A DNA stretch of 64,000 nucleotides from positions 293,151,670-293,215,669 of the forward strand of contig OY821517.1 in NCBI GenBank assembly GCA_963682025.1, written 5' to 3'. Position 1 is the stretch's first letter; the number at the start of each line of letters is the position of its first letter. Both the position numbers and the translations under genes were made by a program. Of the stretch, positions 23,046 to 34,446 are shown piece after piece. This stretch comes from Cordilura impudica (Eukaryota; Arthropoda; Insecta; Diptera; Scathophagidae). Below the pieces are notes generated by a model. The model saw only the letters and a program-made list of their open reading frames with translations, was not told where the DNA came from and ran no database searches.

Positions 23046-24129
23046 TATATATATATTATCGAAAAAGTACCTTTTATTAAAAGATAACCATCCATTACAA
23101 AATTCTTTCTATTAAAAAAGTACCTTTTATTAAAAAAGTACCTTTTACTAAAAAAAATACTGTTTATTGAAAAAGTACCTTATATTAAAAAGTATATTTT
23201 ATTAAAAAAGTACATTTTTATTAAAAAAGTAAATTTTCTTAAAAAAGTACATTTTATTAAGGAAGTACCTTTTATTTAAAAAGTACCTTTTATTAAAAAA
23301 GTACCTTTTATTAAAAAAGTACCTTTTATTAAAAAAGTACCTTTTATTAAAAAAGTACCTTTTATTAAAAAAGTACATTTTATTGAAAAAGTACCTTTTG
23401 TTAATAAAGTACCTTTTATTAAAAAAGTACTTATTATTAAAAAAGTACCTTTTATTAAAAAAGTACCTTTTATTAAAAAAGTACCTTTTATTAAAAAAGT
23501 ACCTATTATTAAAAAAGTACCATTTAGTAAGAAAGTATCTTTTATTAAAAAAGTACATTTTTATTAAAAAAGTAAATTTTATTAAAGAACTACCTTTTAT
23601 TAAAAAAGTACCTTTTAATAAAAAAGTACGTTTTATTTAAAAAGTACTTTTTCTTTTATTAAAAAGATATCCTTTATAAAAAAACATCTTTTTAAAAATA
23701 AGTACCTTTAAGCACCAGTAATTTAAAAAATTCTTTAAAATTTAGGGTAACTTCTTTCAAGGAACCTGTAATGTAAAAAAGTAACTTTTAAGTACTTTTT
23801 GTAAAAAGTATATGTTACTTAAAATGTACCTTTTATTAAAAAAGTAAAGTTTATTTAAGAACCAATAATTTTTATGCACCAGTAATTTAAAAAATTACTT
23901 TCGAATTGAGGGTAACTTTTCTTAAGAAACTTATAATGTAAAAAAGTAACTTTTATGTACCTTTTTTAAAAAGTATCTGTTATTTAAAAAGTACTTTCTA
24001 TTACAAAGATATCATATCAATATTGTATTAATTAAAAAAGTTCCTTCTATGAAAATGTCCTTTTATTATTAGTAAAAAAGTACCTTTTATTAAAGAAGTA
24101 CCTATTCTAAAAAGTATCTTTTCTTAAAA

Positions 24130-24490
24130 AAATATCTATAATATTAATAGGCTAGGCGATTTCTTTTGACCGATGTTTTGTTCTACCGTTTTATCCCGAT
24201 TTTAACCAAACGGATATTATTTGAAATGTATTTCTTTTTAACCATTTTGCAGATTTACAAATTTTTAAATTTTTTACTTTATTTTGAGTAAATTGCATTT
24301 AAAGTTGCTACTAACACACACATAAAATTATAGAATGCTACGTGTGTGTTTATTAAATTTGTTAATGTGTTTGTACTAAAAATGAATTTGTTTTTGTGTT
24401 GATTTGTGAATTGGCCATAATTGATTAGAATACCTTTTAATGAAAAAATAAAATTTCCTAGAATTTGCACTCGAATTTAATAGAGCACCT
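24130..24490 (+). repeat. Dispersed repeat family 2, copy c
   Basis: Same order as copy b, offset 1416 bases, with flanking satellite and the AAGCACCAGTAATTTAAAAAA stretch also duplicated. This indicates duplication of a composite segment rather than independent insertions. Confidence 0.8.
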
Positions 24491-25670
24491 TTTACTAAAA
24501 ACCTTTTATTAAGAATGTATATATTATCGAAAAAGTACCTTTTATTAAAAGATAACTTTCTATTACAAAATACTTTCTATTAAAAAAGTACATTTTATTA
24601 AAAAGTACCTCTTATCAAAAATGTATATTTTATTAAAAAAGTAGCTTTTATTAAAAAGTACCTTTTAGTAAAAATTTATATTTTATTAAAAAAGTACCTT
24701 TTGTTAAAAGATAAACTTCTATTAAAAATACTTTCTATTATAAAAGTACCTTTTATTAAAAAAGTACGTTTTATTAAAAAATTACCATTTATTAAAAAGT
24801 ACCTTTTATTAAAAAAGTACCTTTTATTAAAAAAGTACCTTTTAATAAAAAAAGTACCTTTTATCAAAAAAGTACCATTTATTAAAACAGTACCTTTTAT
24901 TAAAAAAGTACCTTTTTTTAAAAAAGTACCTTTTATTAAAAAAGTACCATTTATTAAAAAAGTGCCTTTTATTAAAAAAGTACCTTTTATTAAAAAAGTA
25001 CCTTTTGTTAAAAAAGTACCTTTTATTTAAATAGTACCATTTAATAAAAAAGTACGTTTTAATTAAAAACTGCTTTTTCTTTTATTAAAAAAGTATCGTT
25101 TTTAAAAAAACATATTTTTAAAAATAGGTACTTTTTTTAGCACCAGTAATTTAAAAAAGTACTTTAAAATTAAGTATTACTTATTTTAAGGAACCTCTAA
25201 TGAAAAAAAGTAACTTTTGTGTACCTTTTATAAAAAGTATCTTTTTTAAAAAGTATCTGTAACTTAAAATGTACCTTTTATTAAAAATGTAAAGTTTATT
25301 TAAGAAAAGTACCATTTATTAAAAAAGTACCATTGATAACTTTTTATCACATATTAAAACAGTACCCTTTATTTAAAAAAAACTTTTATATAAAAAAGTA
25401 AATTTTATTAAATAAGTACCTTTTATTAAAAAAGTTCCTATTCTTAAAAGTTCCTATTCTTTGTTAAAAAAGTACCTATTTTAAAAAAGTACCATTTATT
25501 ATTTACTTTTTATTATTTAAAAAAGTACCTTTTATTAAAAAAATGCCTATTACAATAAAAGTACCTTTTATCAAAAAAGTATATTTTAGTGCCGTTTATT
25601 AAAAATTACCTTTTATTTAAAAATTACCTTTTAATAAAAAATTACTTTTTTTTTATTAGAAACTTCATTT

Positions 25671-27871
25671 TTTTTTCTGAAAAGAAAAGGTTTTTTTGAA
25701 AACGAAATTTTGGGTTGACGTTTTTATATTACTAATGCTCTAAAATATCAAGTTTTTTTTATTATTTCTTTGTCTTTAGCACATTTCTGTGTTTCTGGTA
25801 CTATTTATAAATTATTAAAATACAGTGCGATACTTCCACATTTAAAGTGTTTATGTACGTTTTTTAATATCATAAAAAGGGAAAGAATATACATATATTT
25901 ATGTATACAGCAGAGTTTTTGATAAACTTTTAAATTTATATTGTAACTCTTCGCCATATTTCCTTACAGAAATTCGCTTTTACAAAAACATCTGTTAATG
26001 GACTTTTAAGCATTATCGACAGAATTTAAATTATACCCTCAAACGACGTCGATAAATAAAGAAAATGCTTTTATGTGGAAAATTCAACATGTGCCCAAGT
26101 CGTCCATATTAAAAAAAAAGTATTCTAAAATACTTGATTGATGTAGATGTTCGTAACTTAAATTTGATCTGTGGTTAACATATTTAAATATGTAAATTCT
26201 TATATTAGACAAATATTAAGGACTGGAGGTTGACGTATTCCAAATCGATTTATTTGTATTAAAAAACATCCAAGTTATAATAAAAGTCTTTTTATTACAT
26301 GCTGTTATTGAAAGCAAGGCCAATTTTTGAATTTTTGTTGTTGTTGTTTATTCGATATTTCGCTATCCATTGGAAGACATTTTCAGGAATATTATTTAAT
26401 GAGTAACAATTATTAAAATAAATAAAAATGCGTCCTTACGCTTTTGTATTTCATATCGTATGTACCATTAAAGCTTTTTACGATACTTTTGGTGTTTAAA
26501 AAATACATTATTTAAACGTTAAGTGCTGTAGCACACAAATTGAAATTCTTTTTTTCCTCTAAAGGGAGTCCACCCAAAATTTTAAAATTTTTACTTTTTG
26601 CAAGAAAACGATATACAGTGGTCATTAGGGTGGCCCTTCGTTATATGAAGGGAAAAAAAGTGTTCAAACTCTCGGTCTCACCCCCTAGAAATATGCGAAT
26701 AGCAAAAAAAATTGGGAAATACAAAGTTTTGGGCCAATCAAAAAACGTTTAGTCGTGGCGCAAAGCGATTGAAAATTTCAAGTGTGTTCATATGGGGAAA
26801 ATATGACTTTTTTTCAGATTTTACGAAAATTTCATTCTACAGTTTCATTTTTCCGACAAGCTGTTACATAACTCGGGATCAGTATTAAATTATCCTTTCA
26901 AAAGGCTATAAAACTTCAAAATCGTATGAAACCTCGCCAAGAAATAGCAAATGCCCCAGACCACTTCTGTGCCTAAAAAAAACTAGGTCATGAAATTTGA
27001 TGGCATTTTTTCAACTTTGAGAAATTGATTAAAGTCATCATTCTTTTTTGATCTGTATACTTTTAAGTACTCAGATATGAAGTATTGTTTTATTATCACG
27101 TTGTTAACCTATTGCGCATTGAGACCGAAAATTGGAAATTTTTCGATAAAATTTTTAAAACTCCTTTTTCAAGTTTGAAAAAATTTTCTTAAACAAAATT
27201 TAAAAAAATTAATCTATCACTTTAAGATTTTATTAAATGCATGTTAGAGATTAACTGTGTGATTTTTGAGGTAAATCCCAATGCCAGAATTTTTTGACAA
27301 GGATTTTATTTTTGCGGATTTCGAGAAAAATGGGATTTTTGTAAAATATTCTGTTAATGCACTATTTAAAAATACTTTGTATCAAAAATTCATCACTTTT
27401 CTACTTTTAAATGTTATATTTTATCTTAATATCTTAGGGTTTCAGAAAAAAAATATTATAACCCCATTAACCCTTTTGTAATTGGGGTCATATATGACCC
27501 CAAGCTAATAAAAGACAATTTTTTCAAAAAATTCAAATATTTTGTAAGTGCTGTTGAATTTTTAGATGAGACGCTTAAAATATAATAACCAAATATGTAG
27601 AACTTCCGTTTCTAAAATGTGGGATAAATCCGAGAACTTTAACCCATTATTTGCCAAGGCCAGCTTGGCAAATAAGATATTTTTAAATAGAAATTACCGA
27701 ATTTTTAATTTTATTATTTTTTATAAAAAAAAAAATCTTATTTTCGATCTTTATTAATTCAATGATTGAGTTTGAAATTGTTCAGGCTCAAGATCAAATG
27801 TTTTTACTATAAATAAAGCAAAAGCATTAGCACATTTGTTTCAAAAATTTATCTATATTCTGTATATATAT
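25671..27871. other. Gene-free A/T-rich sequence with transposon-end-like palindromes
   Basis: No ORF here has a recognisable domain. The 63-70 codon ORFs at 26540, 27281 and 27566 are low-complexity. Two places carry TTAACCC followed by a palindrome: 27467-27503 and 27639-27673 (see findings). A GGGTGGCCCTTCGTTAT motif near 26628 resembles fly dispersed repeats. Confidence 0.5.
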
Positions 27872-28000
27872 TAGAGATGTGACGGATATCCGGCAACTAT
27901 CCGGTTTGCCGGATATCCGGCCTAAATTTACTATTCGGCCGGATATCGGATAATAAGCTACTATCCGGTATCTGGCCGGCCGGATATTTTCTTAGAATTA
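27872..28000. repeat. hAT 3' subterminal repeats (CCGGATATCCGG cluster)
   Basis: Several TATCCGG / CCGGATA motifs in direct and inverted order within about 110 bp of the tip. The mirrored cluster is at 30795-30885. Such clusters bind hAT transposase in characterised elements; the role here is inferred. Confidence 0.7.
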
Positions 28001-28188
28001 TTTTAAGCAAATAAGTTTGTATTAAGTAACTAACAATAAAATAGCTTTTATTTAAAGGTAAAAAAGTAACAAAAAATTACAAATTATCTTTCAAAAACTT
28101 AAAATACGTTTTGAGATATTCACTTTACTGAAAAATTTATGTTTAAACTAAAAACTTAAAAAACGTCCAATTAATACAACTATTGACA

Positions 28189-30186
28189 TTAATACTCAAA
28201 ATTAAGAAGAGGTAGATTATGGTGAATAAAAACTAAATTTTCAGCGTTCGCAGACAATAGACGATTTCGCTTGTTTTCGTAAACCAAGCCAGCTTCCGAA
28301 AAAAGTCTTTCGCTATAAACGCTGCTGCAAGGAGCTGAAAGGAACGTTTTAGTAAGAGACGTTAAAATTGGGTATTTTTTGGAGTTAAACGACCACCAAG
28401 CGTAAGGATCCTGACTGCGATCAATTCGAACTTCCTTCAAGAAGAATTCAATCTCGGTAGCAATTTGGTTCTTCTCATGATCGCTAGACTGAATGTTGTT
28501 TTCATCTGCCACTTCATTAAAACAATCCCAAAATGTTTCGTGAGATTCACGAGCTACATTTGAATCAGTTTCATTTAATCGTAACTGTTTAGGTCTAGTT
28601 GAAGACGTCGATGAACAACTACTGATGGAAGACGTGTCGCAAGTCATTCTTAAGTGTTCCAATAAAATAGTCTGTCGAGCTCTTTCAGCTTCAACTTTTC
28701 CCAAAAAGTTAGCCTTAAATCTGGGATCCAGAAAAGTTGCAATAAGGTATTTTGGATCTTCACTTAAGGAAATAAAACGAGATGTCAATTGCGCTTTTAA
28801 GGAGCCTTTCATATTAAGTAAATCCGCTGTTCGTCGTATAGTTTCGTCCTTGTCTAAGAATTTTTTTAATGCAGCTACATGCGGTATAACTTCAGATATG
28901 CAGGAGAGGCCAGCACTTGTAATTTTAGTTATTTCTTCAAACGGCTTCAAAAGTTGTACACACTGCTCCATCAAACACCACTGACGAGTTGTTAGATTAG
29001 TAAGTGTGTCGTTTTCAGACACATAAAGGGAGATAACACGTTTTTGTTCCAATAAGCGTTCCATCATATAGAAAGTGGAATTCCACCTCGTGTTTATATC
29101 TTGCACCAATTGATGCTCTGGTAAACATAGTTCTTTTTGAAGCACCAGCAATTTTTCTTTTGCTAAACCTGAATGATTGAAGTGAGTTACGATACGTCTA
29201 CCTTTGGCAATCAAGTCCATTACTTCAGGTTGTACCTTTAAAGACTCAAGCACAACCCTCTGAAGCGAATGAATGAAACACCTGGCGGAATTATACTCCG
29301 CCATTCGAACGCCTTTGACCATGTTTGCGCCACTGTCATGAACAATAACATGTATTTTGCTTTGTTCAATATCCCAGCGAGATGTAATACTATTGAGTTC
29401 ATTTGCTATGTTTTCTCCTGTATGAGATCCTGAAAACGGTTTCATAGCTAGAACTCCGTGTTGAAGTTTAAATTCTGCAGAAAGCCAATGAGCTGTGAAA
29501 CTCAGAAAGCTGGAGTTATTGCGCAAACACGTCCACATGTCAGAAGTGACAGAAACTGCGACAGCACTTGAAATTCTTGTTTGGATTTTTTTGAAAATTC
29601 GGTTGTAAATATCGGGAATTATTTTTTGGGTCATAAAGGCTCGGCTTGGCAATTCATAGCGTGGTAAAGCTTGCTTAAGTAATCTTGCGAATCCAACTCT
29701 TTCAACGACACAAAGTGGCTCATTATCCAGTGCAATCATTTCTGCTATGAGATAATGGTATTTTTTCGCAGTTGCATTATTTATGTCCCAAAGCAGTTTT
29801 CTATCGAACGCCTCTGACAAAGTCTGTTGCCTTGTAGAAGAGGAACTTGTACAAGCGTTGACAGGCTCCGCAAGCGACGTAGCTGCGTCGTTTATTTTAT
29901 CTTTATTCAAATTCATGAATTTTTCTGGGTGCTTTAATTTCAAATGATTTCTCATAGCAGATGTGCCTGGGGGAAGATTTAAAATTAATAAGTATATGAT
30001 TCGAAACTTGTAGGTTGTATTATTAAATAGGCTGCAAAAAAAACATTACTCTTACGCACCTGCTTTTTTTCCTTCACCACCACGAGAAATTGGTAGTTTG
30101 CACAATAAACAAATAGCAAACTTATTATTTTCACTTTTAATTTCAAAATATTGCCAAATAGGCGATTTTCTTATCATTGAAGACAT
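28189..30186 (-). CDS. hAT transposase with BED zinc finger (two exons)
   Basis: Exon 1 is 30186-30060, exon 2 is 29966-28189. The spliced length is 1,905 nt, or 634 residues, with no stop inside. Exon 1 starts MSSMIRKSPIWQYF and carries the CLLC half of a BED finger; exon 2 supplies NHLKLKHPE with the two His, so the intron splits the finger. The RNase H-like core follows: SDMWTCLRNNSSFLSF, VHDSGANMVKGV, CFIHSLQRVV (the C-x2-H insertion signature) and QDINTRWNSTFYMMERL. The C-terminal dimerisation region is DPYAWWSFNSKKYPIL to SSVYSERLFSEAG. It catalyses cut-and-paste of the element in which it lies. All signature blocks are present. Confidence 0.88.
29967..30059 (-). other. Intron in the hAT transposase gene
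   Basis: Minus-strand donor GCAG|GTGCGT and acceptor TTCCCCCAG|GCACAT, 93 bp. Joining keeps the frame and completes the BED finger (KAG then TSAMRNH). The donor is not perfect (GTGCGT), so usage needs transcripts. Confidence 0.7.
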
Positions 30187-30358
30187 GTTCTCTGCTCTTT
30201 TCGTACAAATTATGAAGTAAAATAATTGAAACAATCAGCTGTTGATTTTCAGTAATGCCAGATTTTAATTTGTTGATTTTCAGTATTGCCAGACTGCAGT
30301 ACGTTATTTTCCAAAGATAACTAACATCGCTCCACCCGTTTATTGTCGTTTACCCGGG

Positions 30359-30742
30359 GGTTACACGTTCAACTAGTTGCCTTCTACTCCGAATTTTCCA
30401 CTAATACACTTACACATTTTAAAGTTGAAAGGCGGTTGCTTGCGATTTTCTCTTTCAACCAGCGTTTCAACCAGTTGACCAACTAAACAGCTGATTTGTA
30501 ACATCTGTGTCATATTCATTTGATTTGTTTGGTGGAAAAGTTATTAAAACGTGTGTGTTTTTTAAAACAAAAATTAAAGTGATTTTTTAACTAAAAATTT
30601 AACTAAATATTTAAAATAAAATGAATAAACAACAAAGTTGATCAACCTGTTGCGTACAGCCTGCGTCACAGCTGCCAGTTTCAACGAATTCTGACAAGCA
30701 GTATGTGTAAAAGCCTTTCAACCAAAAGTTGAAGGTGTAACC
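30359..30742. mobile_element. Candidate MITE inside the hAT 5' region
   Basis: GGTTACACGTTCAACTAGTTG at the left matches the inverse of the right end (GGTTACACCTTCAACTTTTGG) at most positions. About 384 bp with additional internal TTCAACCAG motifs and no coding capacity. It lies between the transposase start and the hAT tip. No clear target duplication was found. Confidence 0.5.
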
Positions 30743-30893
30743 GCGGCGTTATTGCCTGCCGAACTAGAAATAATGAAATCTTTAATTTACTATCCGGCCG
30801 GCGGATATTCGGCTATCCGGCCTCGCATCTTGCCGGATATCCGGTATCCGGTTATCCGGCCAAATCACTATCCGTCACATCTCTAATATATAT

Positions 30894-31714
30894 ACATATA
30901 TATGTGTATGTAAATTTACAGCAGAGAAGGTATGTAGTATACCTCGGACTTAAGTCCTTAACATTTAAAAAACAAAAGTAGCTTCGCAAATCTTATAGCT
31001 CATAAAAAAGATTTTGTAATGCCAGCTGAGTGGCATTTTCATCCTACTGCTCATGGTAAAGGAGCACGTGATGATATTAGAGCAAATCTCAAAAGAAATG
31101 CAGCGAAGTATAGCCTCCAGCTCAATACCATGCTTTCATACCGCTTGTCGATGGAAGACTCAAGATGAAAAAGTTTTCTGCCTCTACTCAATGCGATATC
31201 TTTCCAAATCCAAAAAAGAAACCAGCAGCGACATCAACAGCTGAACCCAGTAACGCCTAGAAAAGATTGGCAAGAAAGCAGTAAGTAAAGACGGCAAATA
31301 AGGCGATAATAATTTCATCCCGATCGGAAGACATCGGCTTCAAAAATTGGATTATGTGACATGAAACGCCCCATAAAATGTGAAGCCACATTCCATAGAC
31401 AGTAATTTTTTTACGATTTCCTGACTGGTTAAATATATCTTAGGTATTGTTTTAACCAAACTTAATTTAAGCGAATAATTTTCTTACTTCTAAAAATAGT
31501 TTAACCTTAAAAGTGTGTTTCATCTTAAATTTGTCTTTGCGTTTTTCTTTTTTGCAAAATGCGAAAGAAATAAAAAAAAAAAAAAATTGCCAAGAATTAA
31601 ATATTTGATCAGTAACTCTGTTAAAACTACATTTAGAGAGGCGAGTTCACTGAGCAATTTAGTAATGAAATTTATTAATAAAATTTTTTATTCTAATCTC
31701 GTTTATTTTAACTA
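30894..31714 (+). pseudogene. Mostly non-coding; remnant of an unidentified gene near 31020-31260
   Basis: One frame near 31026-31140 reads WHFHPTAHGKGARDD and then ANLKRNAAKYSLQLNT, with a stop soon after. The HGKG pattern looks like a broken piece of a protein family that I have seen in insect predicted proteins but cannot name. The rest is A/T-rich and empty, apart from an A tract near 31573. Confidence 0.3.
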
Positions 31715-31847
31715 GCATATTCCAGAACTCGTAATTCTAGGAAATTTTATTTTTTCATTTAATAAAGACCCTAAAGGTATGCTTCACAATTCAACTAATT
31801 TTAAATGAAGTAAACAAACTCAACACATTAACACAAACACATTAACC
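31715..31847 (-). repeat. Dispersed repeat family 2, copy d, left part
   Basis: Inverse of the distal part of copies b and c (TTCTAGGAAATTTTATTTTTTCATT and ACAAACACATTAA). It is broken at TTAA by the piggyBac element at 31848 and continues at 37582. Confidence 0.75.
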
Positions 31848-32419
31848 CTTCTGCACTCCTTGGGTCAACTTGACCCAATTTTCGTTTTCAAACGCAAAAT
31901 TTTTCCCTTTATTTATAAGATATGAACGTGAAACTTTAATATATCCATTACAGGGACGAAAATTAAGCTTTTAAAAGAAAATAATAATATTTAAATTTTT
32001 CACACACATTTAATATACTTTGGGTCAATATGACTCAACAAACGATATTGCAAGTTTAATTCCACTTTACAATTTTTTTTCCTATTGAATATAATTGAAT
32101 TGAGTTCATCTTCATTCAGAATCATCGATCAATTATTTTTTCAGTCAAATAATCAATAAAATCGCTTTCATTGAATATTTTTTCATTCAAAATTTTATTA
32201 TTCTCAAACTGTGGGTGGGATTTGGAGAACCCCGCAAAGGAACTCTTGAAATTTATTTTATGATGATATGAGTTCAGTTTAATTTTTGTAATTATCATAA
32301 TTGAGTATTTCTACATAATGGCACAAAGAAGAAAAGTAATTATTATAAAATAAAATTTCTAATGTATGATTATTCCATAATGAAACTGCTTCAGATTCTT
32401 AGTGATCTCACAACAAATA

Positions 32420-33383
32420 ATGAATGACGAAGATGATGACATTTTCGATGATAGTGATGAAGACGAAATTTTTTCACCCGACAGCGCTGCAGAAGACGAA
32501 TCATATTCATCATCAAATAATAGCGTTGAAAACGTGAATGTGGAAGATACAGTAGAAATAGATCACAACACTTCAGCTACATATTTATCTAAGGACAAAA
32601 GTGTAGTTTGGAAAGAACAGCCACCACTTCAAACAATCAGGTGACCAAAAAACCAAATTTTATTGAATAAGCCTGGACCTACCGAAGGAGCCACATCTAT
32701 GGTTACAGATATAAAGTCTTCGTTCGATTTGTTTATATCACCAAATTTAAAAAATATTGTGATTCAAATGATGCATATCTTGGATTACAAAAAGTAGCAG
32801 GAGTTTATAAATCTCTTGGAGAAAATCTCACTAGCTTGTGGAACGAAAAAAACGGAAGACCTATTTTTCGAGCAACAATGAGTCTCAAGCGGTTCGCGAG
32901 CATATCAAAGTGCCTACGGTTTGACAGCTCTGAAGATAGAGAAGAAGGAAGACTTCATGACAAACTAGCACCGATAAGAAACGTTTGGGACAAATGGAGT
33001 AATCAGCTCAAAGACTTTTACAATCCACATGAAAATGTAGATGAACAATTGGTTCCATTTCGAGGTCGATGCAGTTTTAGACAATATATTCCATCATTCC
33101 ATCAAAGCCCGCCAGATATGGCTTAAAAATTTGGGCACTTTGCGATTCCACATCTAAATGTGCCTTGAATATGGAAGTGTACACAGGCAAAGCAAGAAAT
33201 ACACAGCCAGAAAAAAATCAAGGTGAGACTTTGTACTTCGTATTACATTTGTTATATTTCCATATTTTTAATTTAGGTGAGAGAGTGGTGCTAACATTAT
33301 CAGACCCTCTCTCAAAGGGATGCACAATTAAATGCCATTCAACTATTTTGTCGGAATATTACATTAGTTGGCAATGTCCGTAA
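32420..33383 (+). pseudogene. piggyBac transposase, N-terminal and central part (broken)
   Basis: Acidic N-terminus (DEDDDIFDDSDEDEIF) starting at the ATG near 32420, an in-frame TGA at 32642-32644, then FDLFISPNLKNIVIQMM. A frame change near 32800 leads to FRATMSLKRFASISKCLRF and VDEQLVPFRGRCSFRQYIP. Another frame change near 33110 leads to GLKIWALCDSTSKC, with the first catalytic Asp region, and MEVYTGKA. A 60-bp stretch with GTGAGA and TTTAG borders between NQ and GERVV near 33222-33280 may be a small intron. The transposase would excise the element precisely at TTAA; this copy cannot. Confidence 0.85.
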
Positions 33384-33538
33384 AAATAAAATTTTTTGCA
33401 ATCTAAAATTTTGGATATGAAAAAAAGCTTGTATTGCACTCCGAATTTTTGTTTTCAAATGATTTAACTATAGCATCCTATGTTCCAAAAAAAAAAAATA
33501 TGTTCTCCTCTTAAGTTCTCTTCATCATTCAGCCGTTG

Positions 33539-33577
33539 CACAGTGGCGCCCGTAGAGCAAACGAGGTTGCAAAAATC
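33539..33577 (+). repeat. Transib left TIR with RSS-like layout
   Basis: CACAGTG heptamer (33539-33545), 23-bp spacer, then GCAAAAATC (33569-33577), which agrees with the V(D)J nonamer ACAAAAACC at 7 of 9 positions. Confidence 0.75.
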
Positions 33578-34446
33578 AAAATTTTCGTGTGCGCCGACGA
33601 AGTTTTGAATAAACCCATGTTATAGGAAACTTTTCAACGATTTCAAATATGCTACTCTTAATAATATCACATTTTTAGTTTAGCAGATATAACCGTTCAA
33701 AGTTGACCGACTTTCGGTTTTCAAAAAAACACAGAATTTTTAGTTAATTTGTTGCGATTTCAGGTGTAATATCACGAAAAATAGGTAACGAATCGCCTTA
33801 TTTTTTGTTTGTATTGACTGATGTATTTATTAGATATATAATGATAAAAAAAAATTAACTGTTTGCTTTGTGTTTCTCCTGGTAAATCACTATTTAAAAA
33901 CTATCCGTTTTTTCACTATTTTTCAACTTTGACGGAAAATAAAAAAAATCTATATTTTTCTATATTTGCCATATTTGCAAAACATGTTCTTTGATTATTT
34001 CTTTACATAACTCAAAAGGTTTTATCTGCCCGTACGTGCCCGTTTCGCTTCTAGAGGTAAAAAAGGTTAAAAAGGCATGGTGGCAGAAATTGTATGGCGT
34101 GCATCCCTTACATGTTTTGACTGACAGTAGTTTGATCTAATAGTTTGAAAATTGCATTTTAAGTCGGTTGTCTACCTGTGAGCCTCTACCAAAGTCTACT
34201 CCCAATATTCTGTTACAGACACAGGATGCACAAAAAACTACTCATTGAAATTCGCAGGTACGCACCTCACTTAAAAATTACTTTGGAGTACAAATGATCA
34301 AAAACAATATTAACATATGGTCCCTCCAGGTAGGCACAAATCTTATTTAGACACGAGCATAATACCAAAATTGCATAATTCAGCCTAAATCCATATGTAT
34401 GCAGGGAACAGGTAAATTTTTAGGCATGGTAGCATAAGCGTATATA

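Larger units (their letters stand above)
21080..25670. repeat. Satellite array, 18-bp unit (AAAAAAGTACCTTTTATT)
   Basis: Long runs of the unit AAAAAAGTACCTTTTATT, most uniform at about 21590-22230, 23250-23640 and 24740-25050, with degenerate units elsewhere. The core AAAAAGTACCTTTT is close to a dyad around GTAC. 18 is a multiple of three, so open frames of up to 118 codons appear on both strands (FNKRYF-, KKYLLL- and KKVPFI-type peptides). These are periodic artefacts. Two copies of dispersed repeat family 2 are embedded and belong to a duplicated segment of about 1.4 kb. Confidence 0.9.
27872..30885 (-). mobile_element. hAT transposon, structurally complete
   Basis: The ends are TAGAGATGTGACGGATA (27872-27888) and its inverse ending CATCTCTA at 30885, flanked on both sides by the same 8 bp, ATATATAT (27864-27871 and 30886-30893). 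8-bp duplications and this end type are characteristic of hAT. Both subterminal regions are full of CCGGATATCCGG-type motifs in both orientations, the usual transposase-binding arrangement. The element is 3,014 bp, has one spliced transposase gene on the minus strand, and holds a small MITE-like insertion in its 5' non-coding part. Confidence 0.9.

Noticed and set aside
23202..25030. ORFs of up to 118 codons made of FNKRYF, KKYLLL or KKVPFI repeats
   Set aside because: They arise because the satellite unit is 18 bp. They occur on both strands and in several frames and vanish in the 17-bp array.
26540..26752. 70-codon ORF with basic residues
   Set aside because: Overlaps a dispersed-repeat-like motif; no domain or start context.
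27107..27130. TTAACCTATTGCGCATT as a third piggyBac-like end
   Set aside because: Lacks CCC after TTAA, and the palindrome is short and imperfect.
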